Shown here: positions 56,016 to 63,392 of the stretch, in pieces
How positions within the stretch are numbered: position 1 is the stretch's first letter
Layout: each line of letters starts with the position of its first letter
DNA from: Salinicola socius
GTDB lineage: Bacteria; Pseudomonadota; Gammaproteobacteria; Pseudomonadales; Halomonadaceae
Direction of reading: 5' to 3'
Length of the DNA: 64,000 nt
Assembly: GCF_001937195.1 (NCBI RefSeq)
Contig: NZ_MSDO01000019.1
Span: 102,172-166,171, forward strand
Made by a program: the position numbers and the translations under genes
The notes under the pieces: generated by a model
Databases searched by the model: none
What the model saw: only the letters and a program-made list of their open reading frames with translations
What the model was told of the DNA's origin: nothing

Positions 56016-56060
56016 CTTAATTCTAAAGTCACACGCCACAATCTTGGCAAAACAACAATC

Positions 56061-56909
56061 TCAATTGGCGCGACGAATAAAACCACCACCAACCTGAACA
56101 TTGTGTTCTTCCTGCCATTTTTTGGATTGACGAAGAGCTTCGTCGATCTGCTCTTGGGTCATCTCCTTGGCGATACGTTTTTTCCCTTTCACACCAGCGG
56201 TACCACTCAGATCAAAATACTTGTATGCCTTGACCAAATTTTTTTCAGTACCTTTCCCACTCTCATAACTTTCTGCCAATGCGGGAAAGCCAAGCCTATT
56301 ACCTTCCTCAAACTTATTAAAGACTGCTTTTTTTAACCAGAAAAAATATTTCTTGTCGTCCTTGACTACCCCAACACCTCTATTATACATGAGCGCAAGC
56401 TGTGCAGCGGACTCTCGATCTCCGGCGTTCCCTGCTTTAGCAAACCAGCAGATACCTTTTTCAACGTCGTAAGAATATAAATTCTGCCATTTCTTCCCCA
56501 CATACGCCATACCTAACATGCGCTGCGCAAGAACATATCCCTCTTGCGCCGTCTGCGTTGCTAAATCTCTAGCTTTGCTGACATCTTTGGCTGTGCAAAT
56601 ACCATTATAATACATGGTCGCCAATGTATACCCGGCATCAGCCACACCCTCGCCCCAAGCCGACCGCAAAAAATCGATGGATTTCTTGCAATCTTTTTGG
56701 ATCGAAAACTCTGGCGCTCCTCTTATATAAAAAAGCCCCAAAAAAAACTCCTCGCGCCCGGAGCCAGGTCGAGACCAGCCCTTAACCTCCTCTTTCGAAA
56801 GACTGTTTATCGCGGTGTTTAAACTCTTGCCAGTCGGATCCTGAAAAAGAATATCCGCTTGGACAAAACCGGAAAAAAGCACCATTAAAAAAACAAGAAA
56901 TTTCATCAT
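56061..56909 (-). CDS. Sel1-repeat periplasmic protein, putative T6SS immunity (copy 2)
   Basis: 282 residues; signal peptide ends near SGFVQA. Sel1 repeats at ADAGYTLATMYYNGICTAKDVSKARDLATQ, AAQLALMYNRGVGVVKDDKKYFFWLKKA and LVKAYKYFDLSGTAGVKG. Clearly closer to copy 3 than to copy 1 (shared LAQRMLGMAYVG, AKAGNAGDR, FPALA), just as the toxin tips of cassettes 2 and 3 are closer to each other. Markedly A+T-rich compared with the core. Starts 16 bp after the cassette 2 stop. Confidence 0.8.
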   Translation of the reverse strand: MMKFLVFLMVLFSGFVQADILFQDPTGKSLNTAINSLSKEEVKGWSRPGSGREEFFLGLFYIRGAPEFSIQKDCKKSIDFLRSAWGEGVADAGYTLATMYYNGICTAKDVSKARDLATQTAQEGYVLAQRMLGMAYVGKKWQNLYSYDVEKGICWFAKAGNAGDRESAAQLALMYNRGVGVVKDDKKYFFWLKKAVFNKFEEGNRLGFPALAESYESGKGTEKNLVKAYKYFDLSGTAGVKGKKRIAKEMTQEQIDEALRQSKKWQEEHNVQVGGGFIRRAN

Positions 56910-56925
56910 AAAACCCCACGTCGAA

Positions 56926-57965
56926 TTACTGACTCTCCATATCCAGAGTCAAAGTATCGCTTTTAATAGACTGCGTATTAGTGGACCTGAAGCCTATCGC
57001 AAGATCCGCCATATGAGTTAGAACTCTTTTTTCGTACACATGGGACCACTCTGCCTCATAAGCTTTATTTTTAAGCGAAAACTTGGGTTGGCTTTCAAGC
57101 TCTTGAGTCGTACCATACCCTTCTCCCGAGGCCTCAGCAGACACTAGCAGATTGCTTTCTCGAGTCTTTTGATAGGACCAATCAAAAATCGTTCCGGGCA
57201 CATCATGTGGCGTAAGTCTCAGAACAAGACCAATAGCTCCCAACTTCGGCACCCTAACCCTTAGGTAGATCCGCACCAAATCTTCAACACGTTCCTCTTC
57301 TAATTGTTGTGCCTCTGAATCGATACTAAACCCCATGACCCCAGAGGGATCAGATTCAATATAGTTCGTCGGATCAGGCGCAGCAGGCTCCCACGATAGC
57401 TCCACCACCACGCCCTGAAACACCATCTCCAGCGAACTTTTCTCCGAGACGAGATCCTCGAATTTTTCCACCTGGCTGGTGTGGAATCCAACCAGGCTGC
57501 GGTCGACCCACATCTGCACCGAGGGCGCTACCAGCGTTACCACCCAGACACCCAGCAGTAGCGTCAGAATCCCGAAGAAGAGCCCCACGACCAAGCCCGC
57601 CGTCACCCCGAAACCGATCACCAGGATGGTGCTGATACCACTGACGACCCCGAAGCCACCCATGATCTTCTGATTGTCGGCACTCAGCGTCTGCCCCAGC
57701 GCCTGGCTCGCGCTGACTCGGTCAACTTGCGCATGCCGTCCCAGATCGAGAGCATACCGCTTGCCACACTCAGCAGACCGTTCCCGAGTTTCCAGGTATC
57801 GCCGTTAATGATTCTGCTCAACGCCCCTTCGGTACCGGGGCCCATGCTGGCAACTCGAATCGCCGGATACCCCTCGGCAGCGCCCATGCCTGCGCTAGGT
57901 AAACCGACACCTGAACTAAACAACCGGTTCCAGTCGGCACCGCTGTTTGTATCGGTCGGATACCT
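56926..57965 (-). pseudogene. Truncated, frameshifted effector C-terminal module (cassette 2)
   Basis: Begins abruptly after an in-frame TAG (57968-57966) with a GADW stretch equal to residue about 853 of the full effector, so the N-terminal three quarters are missing. A one-base deletion near 57717, after KLTE, breaks the frame. The first part ends at 57684, and the second part (VSASQALGQTLS onward) runs on to 56926. Restoring one base gives the same spacing as in the intact copies. It keeps the late membrane helices and a C-terminal domain of the cassette 3 type. Confidence 0.8.
57413..57435 (-). repeat. 23-bp shared switch-point block, copy in cassette 2
   Basis: Identical to 55206-55228 and 59407-59429. 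The surrounding DNA diverges on the 5' coding side sooner here than between cassette 3 and the full effector. Confidence 0.85.
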
Positions 57966-57968
57966 CTA

Positions 57969-58083
57969 GTCGCACCATTCTAAGCCTGGCACCCAATGAC
58001 TGCCGGGCCGAGCCCGAAGCATGGACAGTCGTCGTCACAACAACACCGTTTTCTTCTACCAGAGCAAAGATATTCAATAAAAA
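57969..58083. other. Unassigned scar between Sel1 copy 1 terminator and cassette 2
   Basis: About 115 bp that match neither the effector nor the Sel1 genes as far as I can see. Short frames here have no recognisable product. Probably leftover sequence at the recombination junction. Confidence 0.5.
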
Positions 58084-58103
58084 CCCATGGACTGTGCCAT
58101 GGG
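58084..58103 (-). terminator. CCATGG-centred terminator (H3) after Sel1 copy 1
   Basis: CCCATGG (58084-58090) pairs with CCATGGG (58097-58103). On the minus strand TTTTTATT follows. It lies 45 bp after the copy 1 stop, the same arrangement as H2. Confidence 0.8.
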
Positions 58104-58147
58104 CATTAATACTAGAGACACACACTACAAGCCATTAAAAAACAACA

Positions 58148-59002
58148 TCAATTGGCACGACGAATAAAACCACCGCCCACCTGAACATTGTTCTCTTTCT
58201 GCCATTCCTTGGACTGACGAAGAGCTTCGTCGATCTGCTCTTGGGTCATTTCCTTGGCAACGCGCTGTTTTCCTTCCACACCGGCAGATCCGCTAAGGCC
58301 GTAATACTTATAGGCTTGCACTAGGTCTTTATCAGTACCAACACCTTTTTCATAAAACTCCGCCAACTTTAAAAACTGCACAAATTGAGAGTTGCCATAT
58401 TTAGCTGTAGCGGCCCTCTTCTTCCACTCGAAAGACTTTTTTTCATCTCGCGGAACACCATCGCCACCATAAATTATAGAGAGATTAGCAGCTGAAAGTT
58501 GATCTCCATTTACCGCAGCCTTTTCAAACCAAAAAATAGATTTCTCAATATCTTTATCGAACACACTCTGCAACACATCCCCTTTGTAAGCAAGCCCGAG
58601 AGTTCTTTGCGATTTTATGTAACCATTTTCTCCGGACTTCAAGACAAAATCTCGAACCTTGGCAAGATCTTTATCTACACCCAACCCTTTGTAATACATC
58701 GTGGAAAGTGCGTAGCCAGCATCAAAAACATCATCGCACCAGGCACGATGGAACAAAGAAAAAGCTTTTTTATAATCAGGTTGAACGCCCCAAGCCGCAT
58801 CTCCACTCAGATATATCATCCCCATCATATATTCAGCCGATGGCACCCCCTCTTCAACCTGATTTTCAAGCTCGACCCTACTAGTTTTTGAATAAGCAGC
58901 ATTCAAGCTATCACCAGTTGGATCGGGAAACAGAACCTCACCAACAGCAGTTAGCGGAACAAACAACAAAAACACAAGAAAGAAAAAATGCTTTTTAAAC
59001 AC
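58148..59002 (-). CDS. Sel1-repeat periplasmic protein, putative cognate immunity of the full effector (copy 1)
   Basis: 284 residues if it starts at GTG 59002. That codon has GGAG 7 bases upstream, overlaps the effector stop by 8 bp, and gives the same length as copies 2 and 3 (upstream ATGs at 59035 and 59023 lie inside the effector). A hydrophobic signal peptide (KKHFFFLVFLLFVPLTAVG) is seen. Sel1 repeats DAGYALSTMYYKGLGVDKDLAKVRDFV, AANLSIIYGGDGVPRDEKKSFEWKK and LAEFYEKGVGTDKDLVQAYKYYGLSG. The most divergent of the three except at its 3' end. Immunity role is inferred from position and localisation. Confidence 0.82.
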   Translation of the reverse strand: MFKKHFFFLVFLLFVPLTAVGEVLFPDPTGDSLNAAYSKTSRVELENQVEEGVPSAEYMMGMIYLSGDAAWGVQPDYKKAFSLFHRAWCDDVFDAGYALSTMYYKGLGVDKDLAKVRDFVLKSGENGYIKSQRTLGLAYKGDVLQSVFDKDIEKSIFWFEKAAVNGDQLSAANLSIIYGGDGVPRDEKKSFEWKKRAATAKYGNSQFVQFLKLAEFYEKGVGTDKDLVQAYKYYGLSGSAGVEGKQRVAKEMTQEQIDEALRQSKEWQKENNVQVGGGFIRRAN

Positions 59003-62000
59003 TATCAAACTCCATTTTGAAAACATCGTGAACATTCGCCCCGACAGTGCGAGAGGAATTAAAACTCACGTCCAGAACAACTTCATCGGCAAGAAGATCT
59101 TTAGCAAAAATCCTGTTCACCTCCAAAGAGTACTCCTTTTCACTAGACGTAATAACAGGGCGCCCATCAACCCCCTCTTCAAAATCAATATCAGCGGTCT
59201 CTCTATCTACCACAGGAGCTCTGGCATCGGCAAGCTTAACAAGCTTATGACTATACAGCTCTCTATTACCATCAGCACAAAAAAGAGAAAACGCAACCTC
59301 GAACCTATTCAACCGAGGAAAACTTAATTTCAACTCTACTTCTCTGTCTACACTAGGCCCTGGCCCAAGATGATTCACCTCTCTCCAAGACAGCTGCACC
59401 AATACCCCCTGAAACACCATCTCCAGCGAGCTTTGCTCCGACGCCATATCGTCGAACGGCAGGACCTGCATATTTTCTCGTTCCGATGGCTTACCGAGAA
59501 TGCTGCGGTTCACCCACATCTGCACCGCCGGAGACACCATGGCCACGAACCAGTAGCCGACCAGCAACGTTATGATGCCGATGAACAGACCCGCGACGAT
59601 CCCCATGCCAAAGCTGATGCTCGCGCCGATCACGATGATCGAGGCTATACCGGCCATAGCCCCGACGCCCCCGACGATCATTCCATAATGGCCGCTAAGA
59701 CTCTGACCTGTCTTGCTGGCCTCGCTGGCTTCCGTCAGCTTTTTCATGCCATCCCAGATGGAGATCAAGCCGCCTGCCGTCCCCAGCACGTCGCCAAGGA
59801 ATGCCCATTTGGCACCGCTGATCGCCGAGCCTTCCGTCGACAGGCCAAGACTCGCCATTCGAATCTTATGGTAGCCCTCGATCCCCGCCATTGCGCCACT
59901 CGCGACGCTGACGCCAGAGCCGATGATTTTGCTCCAATCGGCACCCTCTTCTTCATTGATGAAGGCGCCCTCCTGCAGTGAGACGATAAGGCTCCACAAG
60001 ACCAAACAGGCACCGGCGATCTGCCCGCCTCCCTTCTTGGCACTGAGCAGGGTGTTCCCGACATCCCGGGCGTTCTGCGCGAGATCACTACGGCGCTGCA
60101 GCTCATCCTCCGGCGTGTAGCTTTCCGGCAGCACGATCTGTTCCCCACGCTCTTGCGTCACCGCCTCGATATCCACGTAGGCAGGCAAGGTGATGCGTAC
60201 CGTTCTGCTGCTGTCGGCCATCGGGGCGGAGAAGTTGCCAACCATGCCGTCCAGGGACTTCAGCGCCTGGCTGGTATCCGCTCCCTGATTTTTCTGGTCG
60301 GAGCTGGCTTTCGAGACCGCTTGGAGCCATTGGTGAAGCTCGGAGAGCTTGACCTCCCGCTCGACCATGGTGGGCGCCGGCTGCTCGCCGTCCAGTGCTT
60401 GCGGATCGGCCATGAAGGCCAGCTGGTGATAACGCACGAACTGCGAGAGCGCCGGCTTATAGTCCGGCGCGGGCACACCAGCGGCTCGGTACAGTACCAG
60501 CGAGGCAATCGAGTTGCCGATCGTCGTTGCCAGTAGATCCTGTATCGGGCGCCAGCGGTTGATGATCTGATCGCTTGTCGGCGCGCGCCCGTCAGGCTTT
60601 TGCGTGCGTTCACGTACCTGCTGAAAGCGCTCCCCCCAGGACTTTAGCGTCTGCGCCGATAGCTGTGACCCAGCGGGCAAGCTACCTAAACGCTCCCGGG
60701 CCTGCGCGATCATTTCGGCGTCATTGGCAAAGAGCGCCGCGAGTAGCGGCGACTCACTCGACTCGAGATCGTCGGCCAACAGCTTCCATAAGCCACCACT
60801 GGAAGGCGACATGATGCCGCCACGCAGTGCATTGCCTATCAGACCACTGAGCCCCAGCCCGGTCCAGTAGTCGGATTGGCTGTAACGGCCAATCACGGCG
60901 GGTAAACCATGCCTTGCCCAGATGGCATAGTCATCGTCGAATACGGCGGCCAGACTCTGACAATGTGCCGTATTCTCTTCGTAATCGGCTTTGAAGCGGT
61001 CGAGAGCATCAGAGTCGTAAAGCTCATCGAGCTGGTCGGCGTGCCTATCCGCCGCTCGCTGGGCTTCGGATTTAAGATTTTGGAGCAGAAACCGCTTGTG
61101 CTGAAGCTCGTTTTCTAGAAAAGGAGTCTGCCGTTGCATTTCGGCTTGTCTGGCGATCGCCGGATCACTGCTAGCCACCCGGCGATCGAGTTCAGCCTGC
61201 TCTTGCTCCAGTTGCGCTATCCGCTCTGTGAGCCGCTGTCTCTCTCCACGCAGCTCCTCAGCTTCGCGCTGCTGATCACGCAGAAAGTCGTCCTTTTCCG
61301 TCTCAGCTTCGCGCACGGCCCGATTCAACTGACCTAGACGCCGCTGGTGCTGGGCGCGCTCTCGAGGAGAGGCGTTTTCTCGGGAATACTCCTCCTCCTG
61401 AAAGGCATCCCGCTCGGCACGCGCCTTATCGATTTTGTCACTCAGTGACTGCTCCTGACTCGCCACGTAGTTACGCGCGAAGTTCTTCTTGAAGGCATCG
61501 ATGGCCTGCATGCAGAGCAGCTTGCGACGACGCACATTGTGTATCTGCGCCTCGTCGTCCTCTTCCTCCTTGTTGTAGAAGAACTCTTCGACGCTGGCCA
61601 ACGCCTGATGCCGATAGGCGTTCAACTCATCGATGATGCCGATCTCGTCCTTGACCGCGAGAATGAGCCCCTTGCCCTGGTATTCACTGCCGGCGTGGTC
61701 GAGCCGGCGCTGCATGGCGCCCCTGAGCTCGCGGGGTTTATATAGCGGTCGCGCTGGGCCGCTGGACCAGAACTGTTCGTCCAGGCTCTCTGCCGCCGCG
61801 CTGTATTCGGCGACTTTTTCCAACTCATCCGTACCGAAGGCGAACGGCTGTTGCTGCCCACCGACCCAACCCGGAATATTCACCTGCTGCATGTGGGCGT
61901 TACGCCAATCCGCGTTTTTCCCGATCATGCGGATATGGGCTTCGGGCCAGGGGTGCTCGCTGAATGCGTAGTAGAGCGTGCCCGAGTCCTCGGGAAACGG

Positions 62001-62507
62001 CAGGGTAACGAGGGAGGCGTCCAGGACATCGCCGGGATTGGTCTTGCAGCGATCGGGGAACTTGATGTCGTTCAACGCGGGCGGCTGTAGCACGGGGAAC
62101 TGATAGTACTTACCGTCGCTGGTGATCGCGTAGGCGTACCAGTGCTGGCCGTTGGGGTTGTCCTGATCGTAGAAGTAGAGATACCCCTGACGCAGCTGGC
62201 GCAGAATGTATTTGTTGACCTGGCCGCCGGTGCTCTGGGTAATCTCCGCCTTGACCTCGTCGGGCACGCTTCTACCCTGCTCTTCGCCGCCGACCAGAGT
62301 CTTGTCCAGCAGGATGTCGGTGAACTCCTGGATTCTCGAGGGATCGAGCTCCGGAATATCGCCGTTGCGGCCGTTACGCTGACACACGGCATAGCGCACG
62401 GGAAGGATCGGTAGTCCCTTGCGTTCACAGAACTGGCAGCGCCCGCTTTCCTGGCCCGCCGTCTCATTTTCCGCTGCGTGAGCGCTCACTTGAGATGGTG
62501 CCGTCAT
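58995..62507 (-). CDS. VasX / BTH_I2691-like T6SS membrane-acting effector
   Basis: 1170 residues. N-terminal C24xxC27...LPILPVRYAVC42 block is the signature of VasX-like secreted toxins. A middle region is followed by a long charged coiled coil (about 350-505). Four or more hydrophobic segments follow (about 825-847, 860-880, 900-917, 938-997), consistent with a pore-forming or membrane-inserting toxin. A beta-rich C-terminal domain (about 1034-1170) has a sequence unlike cassettes 2 and 3. It lies directly after a DUF4123 adaptor and vgrG, which implies VgrG-tip loading, and is coupled to a Sel1 immunity candidate. The specific lethal mechanism is inferred from family knowledge. Confidence 0.85.
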   Translation of the reverse strand: MTAPSQVSAHAAENETAGQESGRCQFCERKGLPILPVRYAVCQRNGRNGDIPELDPSRIQEFTDILLDKTLVGGEEQGRSVPDEVKAEITQSTGGQVNKYILRQLRQGYLYFYDQDNPNGQHWYAYAITSDGKYYQFPVLQPPALNDIKFPDRCKTNPGDVLDASLVTLPFPEDSGTLYYAFSEHPWPEAHIRMIGKNADWRNAHMQQVNIPGWVGGQQQPFAFGTDELEKVAEYSAAAESLDEQFWSSGPARPLYKPRELRGAMQRRLDHAGSEYQGKGLILAVKDEIGIIDELNAYRHQALASVEEFFYNKEEEDDEAQIHNVRRRKLLCMQAIDAFKKNFARNYVASQEQSLSDKIDKARAERDAFQEEEYSRENASPRERAQHQRRLGQLNRAVREAETEKDDFLRDQQREAEELRGERQRLTERIAQLEQEQAELDRRVASSDPAIARQAEMQRQTPFLENELQHKRFLLQNLKSEAQRAADRHADQLDELYDSDALDRFKADYEENTAHCQSLAAVFDDDYAIWARHGLPAVIGRYSQSDYWTGLGLSGLIGNALRGGIMSPSSGGLWKLLADDLESSESPLLAALFANDAEMIAQARERLGSLPAGSQLSAQTLKSWGERFQQVRERTQKPDGRAPTSDQIINRWRPIQDLLATTIGNSIASLVLYRAAGVPAPDYKPALSQFVRYHQLAFMADPQALDGEQPAPTMVEREVKLSELHQWLQAVSKASSDQKNQGADTSQALKSLDGMVGNFSAPMADSSRTVRITLPAYVDIEAVTQERGEQIVLPESYTPEDELQRRSDLAQNARDVGNTLLSAKKGGGQIAGACLVLWSLIVSLQEGAFINEEEGADWSKIIGSGVSVASGAMAGIEGYHKIRMASLGLSTEGSAISGAKWAFLGDVLGTAGGLISIWDGMKKLTEASEASKTGQSLSGHYGMIVGGVGAMAGIASIIVIGASISFGMGIVAGLFIGIITLLVGYWFVAMVSPAVQMWVNRSILGKPSERENMQVLPFDDMASEQSSLEMVFQGVLVQLSWREVNHLGPGPSVDREVELKLSFPRLNRFEVAFSLFCADGNRELYSHKLVKLADARAPVVDRETADIDFEEGVDGRPVITSSEKEYSLEVNRIFAKDLLADEVVLDVSFNSSRTVGANVHDVFKMEFDSV
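59407..59429 (-). repeat. 23-bp shared switch-point block, copy in the full effector
   Basis: Identical to the blocks at 57413-57435 and 55206-55228. Upstream in the coding sense (59430 and higher) the DNA closely matches cassette 3; downstream it does not match either cassette. Confidence 0.85.
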
Positions 62508-62508
62508 A

Positions 62509-63390
62509 CTATGTCATCTCCCCCATGTCCGATATCGCTTCCCAGTCAGCGTCGGAAAGCTGATTCGACAATCCAATGTAATTCAACCGTCCGCCCAGGC
62601 GGCCCAGCAGCGCCTGCATGATCGGGTGGCGATGAAAATCGATCCGCGTGGTCAGCCCGTGAAGGACGAAGGTGGCCACGTCGGGTCGGTCCCGCAGACC
62701 GGCGCGGTGCGCGGCGACGAGCAAGGCGTCGACGCTTTCCGCGGGGGCTTTCGACAGGCCCGCCGAGCCAGGGAGCGTGCGATAGAGTTCCCGGCAGCGG
62801 TTGATCTGGCCGATACGCTGAATGGCATGCCACTGCTCGGCGCTTAGTTTCAGGCCACCAAGCCGGCGCACCTCCCCGTGCGGATCGAGACAGCGCAGAT
62901 GCAGCTCAGTGTCGAGATAGGCCCAGCGGTCGATGGGACCCAAAAGCGCCGAGAGCTGCCAGGGCTCGAGGATCCGCGGCAGATGTTCCAGCACCCTAGG
63001 ATCGTAGAAGCGCAGCAGGGCAGGCTTCCCTTCAGGCGTCTGCTTGAGCTGTCGACTGAGGTAAGTGGCGATGCTGGTGCTCGCATGGCGCGAGATCAGC
63101 CAGCCGCAGAGCGGCACAGGCCCGAGCAGGCCAGCGCCACGCTCGGCACGCTGCCGCTCCAGTTGCGAAGCCAGCGCCGCGGCGCGGTGTTGGCCTATCC
63201 GTTCGAGATAGAGACGCTGGGCCGGGGTCTGGGCCAGCAACGGGTGACGAATCAGCGTCGCCTGCTGGCGCGCCTCGTCGCTCAGCACCCAATCGGGCGC
63301 CTCCGAAGGGTCCACCAGGCGGTACAGACGCCCTTCCCTGGCGGCCTCGCTGGCTTCGGTCATCCATGCCTCGTCGCTCATGCTGTCCAT
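62509..63390 (-). CDS. DUF4123 T6SS effector adaptor/chaperone (Tap/TEC family)
   Basis: 293 residues. The DUF4123 pattern is seen: RLYRLVDPSEAPDWVL at the N-terminus, GPVPLCGWLISRHASTSIATYLSRQL, LLRFYDPRVLEHLPRIL and GPIDRWAYLD. Proteins of this family load a specific effector onto its VgrG and are usually encoded between the two, as here. One base separates its stop from the effector ATG; the start at 63390 has GGAAAG upstream and follows the vgrG stop by 2 bp. Confidence 0.92.
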   Translation of the reverse strand: MDSMSDEAWMTEASEAAREGRLYRLVDPSEAPDWVLSDEARQQATLIRHPLLAQTPAQRLYLERIGQHRAAALASQLERQRAERGAGLLGPVPLCGWLISRHASTSIATYLSRQLKQTPEGKPALLRFYDPRVLEHLPRILEPWQLSALLGPIDRWAYLDTELHLRCLDPHGEVRRLGGLKLSAEQWHAIQRIGQINRCRELYRTLPGSAGLSKAPAESVDALLVAAHRAGLRDRPDVATFVLHGLTTRIDFHRHPIMQALLGRLGGRLNYIGLSNQLSDADWEAISDMGEMT

Positions 63391-63392
63391 CG

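Noticed and set aside
56012..56101. Upstream extension of the cassette 3 frame to 56101
   Set aside because: The extension reads through the 3' end of Sel1 copy 2 in another frame, so it is not part of an effector protein.
57916..58125. Small minus-strand frame between Sel1 copy 1 and cassette 2
   Set aside because: It spans a terminator hairpin and a junction scar, is out of frame with the effector remnant, and has no recognisable domain.
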